64,000 nucleotides of DNA from positions 1,488,001-1,552,000 of the forward strand of contig NZ_CP035280.1 of the NCBI RefSeq assembly GCF_004103695.1, given 5' to 3'. Positions 1 to 9,252 of this stretch are shown here, piece by piece; within the stretch, counting starts at the first letter, position 1, and every line of letters begins with the position of its first letter. The notes beneath the pieces are model-generated. The model ran no database searches and was not told the DNA's origin. It was given only the letters and a program-made list of their open reading frames with translations. The translations under genes and the position numbers were made by a program. Source of the DNA: Clostridium sp. JN-9 (GTDB taxonomy: Bacteria; Bacillota; Clostridia; Clostridiales; Clostridiaceae).

Positions 1-79
1 ATATCGAATCATCAACGATTTTTGAGAGAGCAGAGTGTATTATGTTTTTGCAAAGGATATAAAAAAGGAAGTGAATTTA

Positions 80-478
80 ATGAGCTCTTTAAAAAACAGA
101 GTATCATACCTGCAGGGCTTGATGGAAGGTATGGAAATAGACACCTCAGCTAAAGAAGGCAAAATATTATCTGAAATAGCTGCTATTCTTAACGAAGTTT
201 CCGAGGAAATAGATATTTTACATGAAGATAATGCAGACCTGGAAGAATATGTTGATAATATTGATGAAGATTTAGCTGATGTAGAAGAACTATTATATGA
301 TGAGGATTATGATGACATAAATGATGAAGACGATGACTTCATAGAAATAAAATGCAGTAATTGCGGAGAAACAGTATATATAGATGAAAATATACTGAAT
401 AATGAAAAAGACATTACTTGTCCTAATTGTCATAATACCATTAATTTTAAAGACAGTAATTGCTGCAGCGATAAATAA
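80..478 (+). CDS. CD1247-type small acidic zinc-ribbon protein
   Basis: This 132-residue protein has a helical N-terminal half, a very acidic middle (Asp/Glu-rich, residues about 50-90) and a C-terminal zinc ribbon with two CxxC pairs at Cys92/95 and Cys114/117. I chose the ATG at 80 because AAAGGAAGTG sits just upstream; an in-frame ATG at 35 has no ribosome binding site. It resembles the clostridial family named after C. difficile CD1247, which commonly precedes spoIIIAA. Its function is unknown. A sporulation-linked role is suggested only by its neighbours, and a strong terminator separates it from the spoIIIA operon. The family call is fairly sure, the role is not. Confidence 0.75.
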   Translation: MSSLKNRVSYLQGLMEGMEIDTSAKEGKILSEIAAILNEVSEEIDILHEDNADLEEYVDNIDEDLADVEELLYDEDYDDINDEDDDFIEIKCSNCGETVYIDENILNNEKDITCPNCHNTINFKDSNCCSDK

Positions 479-492
479 ATATATATAATAAC

Positions 493-544
493 AAAGCATA
501 GTATGCATGGATTTTTATCCTTAAAGCATATTATGCTTTTTTTT
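493..544 (+). terminator. Intrinsic terminator after the CD1247-type gene
   Basis: A 14-bp stem with one mismatch is formed by 493-506 and 526-539. A run of T residues interrupted by one A follows. It isolates the first gene from spoIIIAA. Confidence 0.8.
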
Positions 545-609
545 ATTTTTCTGGAATAATTCCTTATTAACTTAAATATTGTTTATATAAGGAAGGGGAG
601 ATAAAAAAT

Positions 610-1527
610 ATGAACACAAAAGATATTTTCAGCATACTGCCGCAAAATATAAAGACAATACTTAGTTCTATAACAAATTTAAATGACCTTCAGGAAATTA
701 GAATAAGAGCTGAAAGACCATTAATGGTTGAGGTAGATAATAAAGAGATAGAATTTCGTTATTGTCCAAGCATTGCAGATCTTAGAAGCATAGTGCAGAG
801 AATGAGTAATTATTCTATATATGCCTTTGAGGAGGAAATTAAGCAGGGATACTTAACTATAAACGGGGGACATAGAATTGGATTATGTGGGACATGCATC
901 ATGGAACATGGAAAAGTTAAAACCATAAAAAATATTGCTTCCATAAACATAAGGGTATGCAAAGCTGTTACCGGATGTTCCAGTAATATAATTCCATATA
1001 TACAATCCCAGGGGAACATTATTAATTCAATTATAATATCACCGCCTAAGTGTGGGAAAACCACATTAATCAGGGATATAACCAGATTAATCTCCAATGG
1101 ATATAACAATTTAAAAGGTAAAAAAGTATGTGTTATTGATGAAAGAAGTGAGATAGGTGCCTGTTATAATGGCATACCTCAGCTTGATATTGGAAGAAGA
1201 ACAGATGTACTTGATGGATGTCTTAAAAGTTATGGAATTATGATGGCTGTAAGGAGTATGGCACCTGATGTAATTGTGTGTGATGAAATTGGAACTTATA
1301 AAGATGTGGAAAGTATATTAATGGCACTAAACTGCGGAGTAAATCTTATTGCTACCATCCATGGCTACGGCATAGAGGATTTATTTGACAGAGCTGTTTT
1401 CAAAGAACTTATAGATAACAAAGTGTTTCAAAGGGCTATTGTATTAAGCTGCTTAAAAGGAGCGGGAACTGTGGAATATATTTATGATTTCACAAAAATG
1501 CAGTTCCTTTGGAGGAGACAAATATGA
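610..1527 (+). CDS. spoIIIAA: Stage III sporulation protein AA (ATPase)
   Basis: SpoIIIAA is the cytosolic ATPase of the SpoIIIA-SpoIIQ channel that links mother cell and forespore during engulfment. It resembles type II/IV secretion ATPases. At 305 residues it has normal family length. A Walker A motif PPKCGKTT lies at residues 145-152. Acidic strands VCVIDERS (about 173-180) and VIVCDEIG follow in Walker B-like positions. The start follows GGAAGGGGAG. It is the first gene of an eight-gene operon, and its stop overlaps the spoIIIAB start as ATGA. The operon is sigma-E dependent in Bacillus. A GAATAATT at about 552-559 could be a weak -35 element, but I see no convincing -10. Confidence 0.96.
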   Translation: MNTKDIFSILPQNIKTILSSITNLNDLQEIRIRAERPLMVEVDNKEIEFRYCPSIADLRSIVQRMSNYSIYAFEEEIKQGYLTINGGHRIGLCGTCIMEHGKVKTIKNIASINIRVCKAVTGCSSNIIPYIQSQGNIINSIIISPPKCGKTTLIRDITRLISNGYNNLKGKKVCVIDERSEIGACYNGIPQLDIGRRTDVLDGCLKSYGIMMAVRSMAPDVIVCDEIGTYKDVESILMALNCGVNLIATIHGYGIEDLFDRAVFKELIDNKVFQRAIVLSCLKGAGTVEYIYDFTKMQFLWRRQI

Positions 1528-2045
1528 TTATTAAAATAATATTAAGCTTTGTAATAATAGGTTTATCAACTGCTGCAGGATTTTTTTACAGTGAGGTTTT
1601 TAAAAATAGGACAGATCAATTAAATGAATTAGCAAGATCAATAAATCAGTTTCAGAATGAATTAATATATACCCATACTGCACTGCCGGAGATACTTTCA
1701 AATATATCAAAAAAAAGCAAATATCCTATTAGCTGCATTTTTGAAGATATAGCTTCTATTTTATATACAAATGAAGCTGATAATGTATATTCAGCTTTTG
1801 AAAAGGCATTTGCCGAAAACATGAAAAGTCTCAGCATTAATGAAGATGACATAAATATAATGCTGGACATGGCAAAGACCATTGGAGAAAGTGACATAGA
1901 CGGTCATAAAAGGATTTTCCAACTCACACTGAATAACTTAAAAAAACAAATTGAAAAATCTGAAGAAATTGCAAATAAAAATATAAAAATGTATAGATAT
2001 CTTGGCTTTACTATAGGGTCAACTGTGGTAATTATGCTTATTTAA
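1524..2045 (+). CDS. spoIIIAB: Stage III sporulation protein AB
   Basis: SpoIIIAB is a membrane-anchored component of the SpoIIIA channel and resembles type II secretion GspF-like proteins. The product is 173 residues, with an N-terminal hydrophobic segment (MIIKIILSFVIIGL), a charged helical body, and a C-terminal hydrophobic tail (GFTIGSTVVIMLI). I chose the ATG at 1524 because TTGGAGGAG lies directly upstream and the ATGA overlap with spoIIIAA implies translational coupling. An upstream in-frame ATG at 1509 would overlap that ribosome binding site. Length and topology match the family. Confidence 0.93.
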   Translation: MIIKIILSFVIIGLSTAAGFFYSEVFKNRTDQLNELARSINQFQNELIYTHTALPEILSNISKKSKYPISCIFEDIASILYTNEADNVYSAFEKAFAENMKSLSINEDDINIMLDMAKTIGESDIDGHKRIFQLTLNNLKKQIEKSEEIANKNIKMYRYLGFTIGSTVVIMLI

Positions 2046-2067
2046 AGATTATTTGGAGGTGTTTTAA

Positions 2068-2265
2068 ATGCTTGATATATCTATGATTTTCAAAATTGGA
2101 GCTGTGAGTATATTAATTATTATTTTAGATAAAATTTTAAAAACCAGCGGTAAGGATGATTATGCATTGGTTACTGATTTAACAGGAATTGTAATTATAC
2201 TCCTTATGGTAATTAATCTTATATATAAACTATTTAGTGCAGTTAAAACCTTATTTCAGCTTTAG
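2068..2265 (+). CDS. spoIIIAC: Stage III sporulation protein AC
   Basis: This 65-residue protein has two transmembrane segments (about residues 5-22 and 38-58), the normal size for SpoIIIAC. Together with SpoIIIAD it forms the small membrane components of the feeding-tube channel in the engulfed forespore system. A TTGGAGGTG ribosome binding site lies upstream. The next gene starts 10 bp after its stop, so expression as part of the spoIIIA operon is expected. Confidence 0.93.
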   Translation: MLDISMIFKIGAVSILIIILDKILKTSGKDDYALVTDLTGIVIILLMVINLIYKLFSAVKTLFQL

Positions 2266-2274
2266 GAGGTTTCC

Positions 2275-2658
2275 ATGGAAATAATAAAGATTGCAGCTTT
2301 TGCTTTTTTGTCTTTATTTATAATTATGATATTTAAAGACCAGAGAAATGACTTAGCTGTTCAGATCAGTATTGTAGCTGGTGCAATGATATTCATATTT
2401 ATGCTTACTAAAATCACAGTGATTTTGGAGTTTATTCAAAAGTTAGCTATTGATGCCAATATAGATGCTGTGTATTTAACAACGGTTTTTAAAATACTGG
2501 GCATAGCATATCTGGCCACTTTTTCAAGTGAGATCTGCAGAGATGCCGGAGAAAACAGCCTTGCCTCAAAAGTGGAGTTTTCAGGAAAGATATTAATATT
2601 GGTACTGGCAATTCCTATTTTGATGGCTGTGCTTCAATCAATCCTAAAGATAATGTAG
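2275..2658 (+). CDS. spoIIIAD: Stage III sporulation protein AD
   Basis: The 127-residue integral membrane protein has about four hydrophobic segments and fits SpoIIIAD in length and position. It is a membrane component of the SpoIIIA complex. The ATG at 2275 follows TTTAGGAGGTTTCC. The following gene begins 9 bp after its stop, so it is tightly packed within the operon. Confidence 0.92.
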   Translation: MEIIKIAAFAFLSLFIIMIFKDQRNDLAVQISIVAGAMIFIFMLTKITVILEFIQKLAIDANIDAVYLTTVFKILGIAYLATFSSEICRDAGENSLASKVEFSGKILILVLAIPILMAVLQSILKIM

Positions 2659-2666
2659 GTGAAAAC

Positions 2667-3830
2667 ATGAAAAATTATAAACTATTTATTTTTATAATTA
2701 CTTTTTTTATATGTTTAGCAGCCCCTGTTAATGTACAAGCCGTAGAACCAAATAATAATACCAGTAATAAAGATACAGAATCTGTAGAAAACTTGTATGA
2801 CTATATGACAAATATAAAAAATCAGTATGAAGTGCTAAAGGACCTAGATGCCAGGACATTTGTAAAAGACTACATAAAATCCGGTGACGGAAAATTCTCT
2901 TTGTCAAAAGCATTTAAGGCACTTATAGCATATTCGTTTAGGGAACTATCTTCTTCATTAAAGCTAATGGCTACATTGATATCAATAGCTGTTATATGTG
3001 CATTGCTAAATAACCTTCAAAAGGCTTTTAGTAATGAAAGTTTATCAAACATAGCTTATTTTGCATGTTATGGACTAATTATAATACTCATGGCAAAGAG
3101 CTTTTACATGGGTGTAAATATAGCCAGTGAAACAATAAATAAAATGGTGGACTTTATGACAGCCCTGATTCCTGTATTATTAATGCTTGTTGCTTCTGTA
3201 GGAGGAATAACTGAAGCAGCAGTTATGGATCCCATAATAATTGGTGCCATAAATATAGGCGCAAGGATCTTCGTAGATTTTATTATACCTCTTATTTTAT
3301 TGAGTTTTGTATTGCAGTTTGTAAATAACCTGTCAGATGAATATAAAATAAGTAATTTAACAAAGTTATTAAATCAGATTGCACTATGGTGCCAGGGAAT
3401 TATAATGACAGTATTTATTGGCATAATCACCATAAGGGGAATAACTTCTAAAACATTAGATGCTGTAACTGCCAAAACTGCAAAGTATGCAGTGGATAAT
3501 TTTATCCCTGTAGTTGGGAAATGTCTTTCAGATGCAATTTCCACTGTGGCAGGATACTCACTTTTGCTAAAAAATGCTCTCAGTACAGTAGGATTAATTA
3601 TTTTATTATTTATAGTTATTTATCCAATAATAAAAATTGTTGTTTTAGCATTGGTTTATAAACTCACAGCTGCCTTAATTGAACCCATAAGTGACAGCAG
3701 ACTGGTTAAAACCATAAATTCTGCAGGTGATTCACTTATTTTGATTATGTCCTGTCTAATCTCTGTGTCAGTAATGTTTTTTATTATGATTTCAATTATT
3801 GCCACTGCAGGGAAAGTACTTATTGGATAA
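2667..3830 (+). CDS. spoIIIAE: Stage III sporulation protein AE
   Basis: SpoIIIAE is the large polytopic membrane protein of the spoIIIA channel. The 387-residue product begins with a signal-like hydrophobic segment ending near the small-residue stretch VNVQAV. A soluble stretch rich in Asn, Thr and Lys follows, then six to seven membrane helices from about residue 100 to the end. Length and layout match the family. It follows spoIIIAD by 9 bp and precedes spoIIIAF by about 30 bp. Confidence 0.94.
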   Translation: MKNYKLFIFIITFFICLAAPVNVQAVEPNNNTSNKDTESVENLYDYMTNIKNQYEVLKDLDARTFVKDYIKSGDGKFSLSKAFKALIAYSFRELSSSLKLMATLISIAVICALLNNLQKAFSNESLSNIAYFACYGLIIILMAKSFYMGVNIASETINKMVDFMTALIPVLLMLVASVGGITEAAVMDPIIIGAINIGARIFVDFIIPLILLSFVLQFVNNLSDEYKISNLTKLLNQIALWCQGIIMTVFIGIITIRGITSKTLDAVTAKTAKYAVDNFIPVVGKCLSDAISTVAGYSLLLKNALSTVGLIILLFIVIYPIIKIVVLALVYKLTAALIEPISDSRLVKTINSAGDSLILIMSCLISVSVMFFIMISIIATAGKVLIG

Positions 3831-3861
3831 ATGATGTGTATAAAAGAAAGAGGGATTAAAT

Positions 3862-4452
3862 ATGATGCAGCAACTAAAGGACTGGGTAATCAACATATGT
3901 ATAGTGGTATTTTTTGTTACTGCTGTAGAGATGATTCTTCCAGATAATAAAATGAAAAAATATGCCAAACTTGTTCTGGGGCTCATAATTATTTCAGTGC
4001 TTATGAAGCCAATAATAAAGATCTTTGATAAAAATTACAATATTGATGCTTATGCCAGCAGGGCCGCAGAAACATTGAGCAAAGGAAACTATAGCGAAGA
4101 TTTTACTAAATATGAGAAGTCAAATATAAGCAGTACTATAGAGAACTTTAACAGTAATTTAAAAACACTATGTGAAAAAACTCTAAAAGAAAAAATGCCT
4201 CAGTATAGTTATGATGTTCAGGCAAAAACTGATTATAATAAGGAAAATAATAAATTTGAAATAAAGGAAATTAAGGTAGCAGTTCAAGATGGAAAGGTAC
4301 AAAAGATTAAAAAAATAGTAATAAATGATGCCAGTAAATATGTGAACACTGATAAAGGAAATGTTAGTGAAGAAACTGCAAATTTGATTAAAAAGTATTT
4401 AAGCGAAGAGTTAAAGGTTCCAGCCTCAATAATTAAAGTATATAAACCTTAA
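3862..4452 (+). CDS. spoIIIAF: Stage III sporulation protein AF
   Basis: A 196-residue SpoIIIAF. Two N-terminal transmembrane segments (about 10-27 and 35-55) precede a soluble ring-forming-type domain facing the intermembrane space (roughly 80-196). Family members use this domain to build part of the SpoIIIA channel. A GAGGGA motif precedes the start. Two ATG codons occur in tandem at 3862 and 3865 and either could be used. It sits in operon order between AE and AG. Confidence 0.92.
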   Translation: MMQQLKDWVINICIVVFFVTAVEMILPDNKMKKYAKLVLGLIIISVLMKPIIKIFDKNYNIDAYASRAAETLSKGNYSEDFTKYEKSNISSTIENFNSNLKTLCEKTLKEKMPQYSYDVQAKTDYNKENNKFEIKEIKVAVQDGKVQKIKKIVINDASKYVNTDKGNVSEETANLIKKYLSEELKVPASIIKVYKP

Positions 4453-4464
4453 AAGGAGGTTAAT

Positions 4465-5082
4465 ATGAATATAAACAAATTAATGAAAGATTTTGCGGAA
4501 AAGCTCCGTAAAGGAAGTCCCAAGGAAACAGCTTCCAATATTGTAATACTAGTTTTAATTGCAGTTCTTATTTTTATAGTTTTTTCTTTTTTTAGCAGTA
4601 ATGGATCTAAAACAACTGCAAATTCAAATTTAAACAGTACTGAACAGAAGAATAATGCCAGTACAGTTCAGTCAGGCAGCAGCACAGAATATGAAAAACA
4701 GCTTAATTCAGAGCTTAAAGGCATTCTGGAACAAATTCAGGGGGTAGGCAGGGTAAGTGTAATGATTTATTTTGACGGTGGAGAAGAGCAAATACCTGCA
4801 TTAAACACTAATAATTCAACTACCTCCACAACTGAAAGCGATAATGAAGGGGGGAAGAGGCAGAATACACAAAAAAACGATGGAACCACAGTGGTAATCA
4901 CAAATGATGGAAGTAAGTCTGAACCATTGATAATAAAAACAAATAAGCCTAAGATAACTGGAGTTTGTGTTGTTGCTGAAGGTGCAGAAAATAAAGTTAC
5001 AGCTTTAAGTATATCCAAAGCTGTAGTAAATCTATTTGAAATTCCGGATAACAAAGTTACTGTTTATCCTATGAAAAAATAG
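4465..5082 (+). CDS. spoIIIAG: Stage III sporulation protein AG
   Basis: SpoIIIAG forms a large oligomeric ring in the intermembrane space of the engulfing forespore. The 205-residue protein has one transmembrane helix at about residues 25-43, a Ser/Thr/Asn-rich linker, and a C-terminal ring-building domain interrupted by a low-complexity Thr/Ser/Asn segment at about 113-140. An AAAAGGAGG ribosome binding site lies upstream. Position and domain layout make the call secure. Confidence 0.93.
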   Translation: MNINKLMKDFAEKLRKGSPKETASNIVILVLIAVLIFIVFSFFSSNGSKTTANSNLNSTEQKNNASTVQSGSSTEYEKQLNSELKGILEQIQGVGRVSVMIYFDGGEEQIPALNTNNSTTSTTESDNEGGKRQNTQKNDGTTVVITNDGSKSEPLIIKTNKPKITGVCVVAEGAENKVTALSISKAVVNLFEIPDNKVTVYPMKK

Positions 5083-5140
5083 TATATAATAAATGATTTA
5101 TGCATATAATTCTTTAGAAAGGTAGATAGGGGGAATTAAA

Positions 5141-5638
5141 ATGAATAAAAAACAGGCAGTTATAATTGTTGCGTTACTGGCTTTAATAGTATGTGCAGGA
5201 GTGCTGGCTACCAGGCTTAACAGCCCTTTATATGTAAACGGCACAGACAGTACTGTTTCTTTTAATACCAAGAAAACAAATAACAATACTAAAACGGATT
5301 TCTTTGCTGAAACAAAGCTTTCAAGAGATCAGCAGAACAATCAGACATTGCAGACCCTGAAGGCACTAATTGACGATAATAATGTATCAAAAGAAAACAA
5401 GGCTGATGCAGAAAAAAAGTATACTAAGCTTGCTTTAGACACAAATAATGAACAAAAGGTTGAAACAGCTTTAAAGGCAAAAGGTTATGAAGAGGCAATA
5501 TGTCAGATAAATGAAGATAAGGTTACTTTAATTATTAAGGGAAAGGATAAATTAACTGATAAAGAAACAAGGGAAATCAAAAATGAAGTTGTAAAAATAA
5601 CAAAGTTAAGCAACGTTGACATAGAATGCAAACAATAA
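5141..5638 (+). CDS. spoIIIAH: Stage III sporulation protein AH
   Basis: SpoIIIAH is the mother-cell protein whose extracellular YscJ/FliF-like domain binds forespore SpoIIQ across the septum. The 165-residue product has one N-terminal transmembrane helix (about 6-23). After a linker comes a C-terminal domain at about 65-165, ending in a KITKLSNVDIECK segment typical of the family. Clostridial forms are shorter than the Bacillus protein. A TAGGGGGAA ribosome binding site precedes it. It is the last gene of the spoIIIA operon. Confidence 0.92.
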   Translation: MNKKQAVIIVALLALIVCAGVLATRLNSPLYVNGTDSTVSFNTKKTNNNTKTDFFAETKLSRDQQNNQTLQTLKALIDDNNVSKENKADAEKKYTKLALDTNNEQKVETALKAKGYEEAICQINEDKVTLIIKGKDKLTDKETREIKNEVVKITKLSNVDIECKQ

Positions 5639-5641
5639 TGT

Positions 5642-5670
5642 TTGTAAAAGGAAATCGTATTTGATATAAT
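5642..5670 (+). promoter_or_regulatory. Sigma-A promoter for the Asp23-family gene
   Basis: TTGTAA at 5642-5647 and TATAAT at 5665-5670 are separated by exactly 17 bp. The promoter lies between spoIIIAH and the next gene, so that gene can be expressed in vegetative cells independently of the sporulation operon. Confidence 0.65.
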
Positions 5671-5706
5671 AAGCATTAGATAAACTGTTATTGGAGGTCA
5701 CGTGAG

Positions 5707-6102
5707 ATGGAAGAAGATATTAAAAACGAAATAGATATGGGTATTGTGAAAATTTCTGATGAGGTAGTTGGGGTTATTGCTGGATTAGCAACTACTGAAA
5801 TCAAAGGAATTGTTGGAATGAGTGCCAGCCTTGCAGGTGGAATAACACAAATATTATCTGGAAAAAAGAATTTATCCAAAGGGGTAAAGGTAAGTGTTGG
5901 AGAGAACAGCGCTTCAATAGACTTATATGTTGTTGTTGAATATGGTGTTAAAATCCCTGAGGTAGCTGCAGCTGTACAGGAAAATGTTAAAAAAGCAGTT
6001 GAATCCATGACAGGCTTAACTGTATCAACTATTAACATACATGTACAGAATGTTTTAATTCCAAAGTTAGAAGATAGTATTGAAGTAGACGAAGAGGAAT
6101 AA
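5707..6102 (+). CDS. yqhY: Asp23/Gls24 family protein (YqhY)
   Basis: The 131-residue protein is an Asp23/Gls24 domain protein. The N-terminal stretch GIVKISDEVVGVIAGLATTE and the later VVVEYGVKIPEVA are family hallmarks. Bacillus YqhY is encoded next to nusB and is linked to control of fatty-acid synthesis, where it adjoins accBC. The accBC genes are absent here and spoIIIAH is the direct upstream neighbour. A TTGGAGGTCACGTGAG ribosome binding site and a good sigma-A promoter precede it. The role in this organism is inferred only from synteny. Confidence 0.9.
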   Translation: MEEDIKNEIDMGIVKISDEVVGVIAGLATTEIKGIVGMSASLAGGITQILSGKKNLSKGVKVSVGENSASIDLYVVVEYGVKIPEVAAAVQENVKKAVESMTGLTVSTINIHVQNVLIPKLEDSIEVDEEE

Positions 6103-6130
6103 ACTTCTTAATAATTATTTTTTTTAACTA

Positions 6131-6158
6131 AAACACCCTCTGTTTTCAGGGGGTGTTT
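6131..6158. terminator. Hairpin terminator after yqhY
   Basis: AAACACCC at 6131-6138 pairs with GGGTGTTT at 6151-6158. The T-tract on the plus strand is short, so termination may be partial. Confidence 0.6.
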
Positions 6159-6225
6159 AATTACGCTAAGAATAAGATGCATACTTTATGACAATAATTT
6201 TAATAAAAGTCACAGGAGGAAAGAA

Positions 6226-6696
6226 ATGAATAGAAAAAAATCCAGAGAAACAGCTATGAAACTCTTGTTTCAGATGACATCCAATAAGGAAGAACTTAAG
6301 GATGTAATTACAGATTTTAAGGAAAATCATGATAAAAGCAATATAGATTCAGGCAGCTTAACAGGCGAAAATCCGGAGCAGGATGTAGAAAATATTAATA
6401 TAGATGAAATTGATTTAGTTTACATAACAAAATTATTAAAGGGTATTGAAGAAAATATAGATGAGCTGGACTCTGAAATAAGTAAATACTTAAAAAACTG
6501 GAAACTAAACAGGCTTAACAAGGTTGATTTGTGTATTTTAAGAATTGGGGCATATGAACTTTTATTCAGTACAGATGTTCCAAGTGCTGTATGCATTAAT
6601 GAAGCCGTTGAAATGGGGAAAAAATATTCTGATGAAAAATCAGCTTCATTTATCAATGGATTGTTAGACAATCTTTTAAAAAACTCTGTAAAATAG
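6226..6696 (+). CDS. nusB: Transcription antitermination factor NusB
   Basis: NusB binds boxA RNA with S10/NusE in ribosomal RNA antitermination complexes. The 156-residue protein opens with the family signature MNRKKSRETAMKLLFQM. It ends with the conserved block in which ICINEAVEMGKKYS-like residues precede FINGLLDN. It carries an internal acidic/Asn-rich insertion at about residues 40-65, making it slightly longer than Bacillus NusB. A CACAGGAGGAAAG ribosome binding site precedes the start. Its place between yqhY and xseA matches Bacillus gene order, but folD is missing. Confidence 0.95.
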   Translation: MNRKKSRETAMKLLFQMTSNKEELKDVITDFKENHDKSNIDSGSLTGENPEQDVENINIDEIDLVYITKLLKGIEENIDELDSEISKYLKNWKLNRLNKVDLCILRIGAYELLFSTDVPSAVCINEAVEMGKKYSDEKSASFINGLLDNLLKNSVK

Positions 6697-6704
6697 TTCT
6701 GTAA

Positions 6705-6735
6705 AAGCTTCAGAAGGGATATCCATCTGAAGCTT
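6705..6735. terminator. Hairpin after nusB
   Basis: A perfect 10-bp stem (AAGCTTCAGA at 6705-6714, TCTGAAGCTT at 6726-6735) lacks a T-tract. It may be a processing or stabilising hairpin rather than a true terminator. Confidence 0.5.
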
Positions 6736-6817
6736 AATAAATAATCTGAGTTAATTTATATGATTTACTTTACATCTATTTAGGACGAAATATATAAAAG
6801 TGAGAGGTTTAATTTTT

Positions 6818-8014
6818 ATGTTTATTAAAACATTAACAGTTTCAGCTCTGAATAATTATATAAAAAAAATAATGGATAATGATTTTATATTAGGAAACCT
6901 TAGCATAAAAGGAGAAATTTCTAATTTTAAATTACATAGCAGCGGTCATTTGTATTTTTCACTAAAAGATGATGGCGGCAAAATAAATTGTATTATGTTT
7001 AGAAATAATGCTGAAAAACTGAAGTTTATGCCAAAGGACGGAGATAAGGTTATAGTAAAAGGAAGGGTTTCAGTTTATCAAAAGGATGGAGCATATCAGC
7101 TTTACTGTGAGGAAATTAACATTGAAGGCCTTGGAGAATTGTATGTGGAATTTGAAAAAATGAAGGCTAAGTTAGAAAGCCAGGGATTATTTGATATAGA
7201 GCATAAAAAGCCTATCCCAGGATATGCAGAAAAAGTAGGAGTAATCACTTCTCCAACTGGCGCCGCAATCAGGGATATAATCAATGTTTCAAAGAGAAGG
7301 AACCCTCATGTAGAATTAATTATTTATCCAGCTCTAGTGCAAGGAGACAACGCAGCACCTGATATTATTAAGGGAATTTCAGAATTAAACAAATATAATG
7401 ATATTGACGTTATAATTTTAGCCAGAGGGGGAGGTTCCATTGAGGAATTGTGGTGTTTCAATGAAGAAAATGTGGCAAAAGCAATATTTAATTCAAAAAT
7501 ACCAATTATAACCGGAGTTGGTCATGAAACAGATTTTACTATTGCTGATTTTGTTTCTGACAGAAGGGCCCCTACACCATCTGCTGCAGCTGAAATTGCA
7601 GTATTTAATTTATCGGAATTAAATAATAAGATAATTAACTATAAAAATGCTATTGAAACTGCATTTTACAATAAGATAGAAAACAGGCGAAGCAAAGTGC
7701 ATGTTATGAGGAAAAGTCTTGAGCTGAATAGTCCTGCAAATTTTATAATTAATGAGTATACACATATAGACAGCAGTAAAAGTTTACTGGAATTTAAAAT
7801 AAATAATAAAATTAAAATGAATAAGGAAAAGCTTGGCAGGTTAAATTCTCTTTTATCAGCTCACAATCCTCTAAATGTTTTAGATAAAGGGTATGCTGTA
7901 ATTGAAGACTTAAAAGACAACACTGTTTCAGAAGTTAAAGTTTTAGAAGAGTTAAATGAATTTAAAGTTATTTTAAAGGATGGAAATATAAATATAAAGA
8001 AGTCTCAAAAATAG
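6818..8014 (+). CDS. xseA: Exodeoxyribonuclease VII large subunit
   Basis: XseA is the large subunit of exonuclease VII, a single-strand-specific exonuclease. The 398-residue protein has an N-terminal OB-fold (about 5-100). A catalytic core follows with the conserved blocks [31 protein letters not shown] and [17 protein letters not shown], then a coiled-coil region. I used the ATG at 6818, about 10 bp after GAGAGG; an in-frame GTG at 6800 lacks a good site. It pairs with xseB 25 bp downstream. Confidence 0.95.
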   Translation: MFIKTLTVSALNNYIKKIMDNDFILGNLSIKGEISNFKLHSSGHLYFSLKDDGGKINCIMFRNNAEKLKFMPKDGDKVIVKGRVSVYQKDGAYQLYCEEINIEGLGELYVEFEKMKAKLESQGLFDIEHKKPIPGYAEKVGVITSPTGAAIRDIINVSKRRNPHVELIIYPALVQGDNAAPDIIKGISELNKYNDIDVIILARGGGSIEELWCFNEENVAKAIFNSKIPIITGVGHETDFTIADFVSDRRAPTPSAAAEIAVFNLSELNNKIINYKNAIETAFYNKIENRRSKVHVMRKSLELNSPANFIINEYTHIDSSKSLLEFKINNKIKMNKEKLGRLNSLLSAHNPLNVLDKGYAVIEDLKDNTVSEVKVLEELNEFKVILKDGNINIKKSQK

Positions 8015-8039
8015 AAGATATATGAGGAGGGAATATTTA

Positions 8040-8258
8040 ATGCCTAAGAAAGTTGAAAGTTACGAAGAAATGATGAAAAGACTTGAAAGCATAGTAAATA
8101 AAATGGATGGTTCTGAATTATCTCTTAGTGAAGCAATGAAAAATTATGAAGAAGGAATAAAATTGTGTAATTTACTTTATAAAACTTTAAATGAAGCTGA
8201 AGAAAAAATAAAGATTTTAACTGATCAGGGTGAACAGAATTTTACCTCAGAAAAATAA
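8040..8258 (+). CDS. xseB: Exodeoxyribonuclease VII small subunit
   Basis: The 72-residue protein contains the XseB pattern SYEEMMKRLESIV followed by LSLSEAMKNYEEGIKL. Several small subunits coil around one XseA subunit. I chose the ATG at 8040 because GAGGAGGG precedes it. The longer reading from 8022 would begin inside that ribosome binding site. The gene lies between xseA and ispA in the conserved order. Confidence 0.95.
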   Translation: MPKKVESYEEMMKRLESIVNKMDGSELSLSEAMKNYEEGIKLCNLLYKTLNEAEEKIKILTDQGEQNFTSEK

Positions 8259-8281
8259 TATATTTTTACATGGAGGTTACT

Positions 8282-9169
8282 ATGAATAAAGATAATTGCA
8301 GTACTATTGAATTATTGAAAAACGAAATTGATGAATGGTGCAGAATATATTTTATTAATAAGGGCAGTTATGACAGTATTTTATTTAAGGCTATGAATTA
8401 CAGCTTAAATGCAGGAGGCAAGAGAATAAGGCCGATGCTGTTATTATTAGGGTATATGTTATATAAAAAGGACTATCATACTGTAATTGATGCTGCTGGT
8501 GCACTGGAAATGATTCAAACATATTCCCTTATACATGACGATCTGCCATGTATGGATAATGATGACTTAAGAAGAGGTAAGCCTACTAACCACAAAGTAT
8601 ATGGAGAAGCTTTAGCTTTGCTTGCTGGTGACGGGCTTCTAAACGAGGCAATGAATATATTATTTAATTTAAGTTCTAAAATTGGACCTGACTGTGTAAA
8701 AGCTGCTTCTATAATAAGTAATGCATCTGGACCAAGCGGTATGATTGGAGGTCAGGTGGTAGATATTCTGGCAGAAAATAAAACCATTGATATTGAAGAG
8801 CTTACATATATGCATAAAAAGAAAACAGGAGCACTAATAAAAGCTTCTATTGTTGCCGGATCTGTATTAGGAGGAGCAAGTGAAGAAGATTTGAATATAC
8901 TTGGATTATATGGAGAAAGCCTTGGACTGGCATTTCAAATTAAGGATGATATTTTAGATGTGACAGGAGAAAGCTCAAAATTGGGAAAAGATACAAAAGC
9001 TGATGAATCTAACAATAAAACTACATTTGTATCAGTGTATGGTATTGATGAGTGTAAAGAAATGTGTGAAAAGTTATCCTATAAGTGCATTGAATACCTT
9101 AGCATGATTAAAAGAGATACCAGTATCCTTAAGGACTTAACTATTAAACTGTTAAACAGAGTCAGCTAA
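8282..9169 (+). CDS. ispA: Farnesyl/geranyl diphosphate synthase (polyprenyl synthetase)
   Basis: IspA condenses isopentenyl diphosphate with allylic diphosphates to make farnesyl (or geranylgeranyl) diphosphate. The 295-residue protein shows GGKRIRPML, the first Asp-rich motif DDLPCMDNDD and the second FQIKDDILD, which bind Mg-diphosphate. The ATG at 8282 follows ATGGAGGTTACT; an ATG at 8270 overlaps that site. It is followed by the OLE RNA, oapA and dxs, the arrangement first described for OLE-containing Firmicutes. Product chain length cannot be decided from sequence alone. Confidence 0.94.
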   Translation: MNKDNCSTIELLKNEIDEWCRIYFINKGSYDSILFKAMNYSLNAGGKRIRPMLLLLGYMLYKKDYHTVIDAAGALEMIQTYSLIHDDLPCMDNDDLRRGKPTNHKVYGEALALLAGDGLLNEAMNILFNLSSKIGPDCVKAASIISNASGPSGMIGGQVVDILAENKTIDIEELTYMHKKKTGALIKASIVAGSVLGGASEEDLNILGLYGESLGLAFQIKDDILDVTGESSKLGKDTKADESNNKTTFVSVYGIDECKEMCEKLSYKCIEYLSMIKRDTSILKDLTIKLLNRVS

Positions 9170-9217
9170 ATTTAGCCTATTAATATTATTAATGCTTTAA
9201 ATGACAAATTTGAAGTT

Positions 9218-9246
9218 TTGATATTGAATAATGTGTATGATATAAT
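9218..9246 (+). promoter_or_regulatory. Sigma-A promoter for OLE RNA
   Basis: TTGATA at 9218-9223 and a perfect TATAAT at 9241-9246 are separated by 17 bp. Initiation is expected near 9252-9254, a few bases before the closing helix of the OLE RNA. Confidence 0.75.
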
Positions 9247-9252
9247 TGTTCT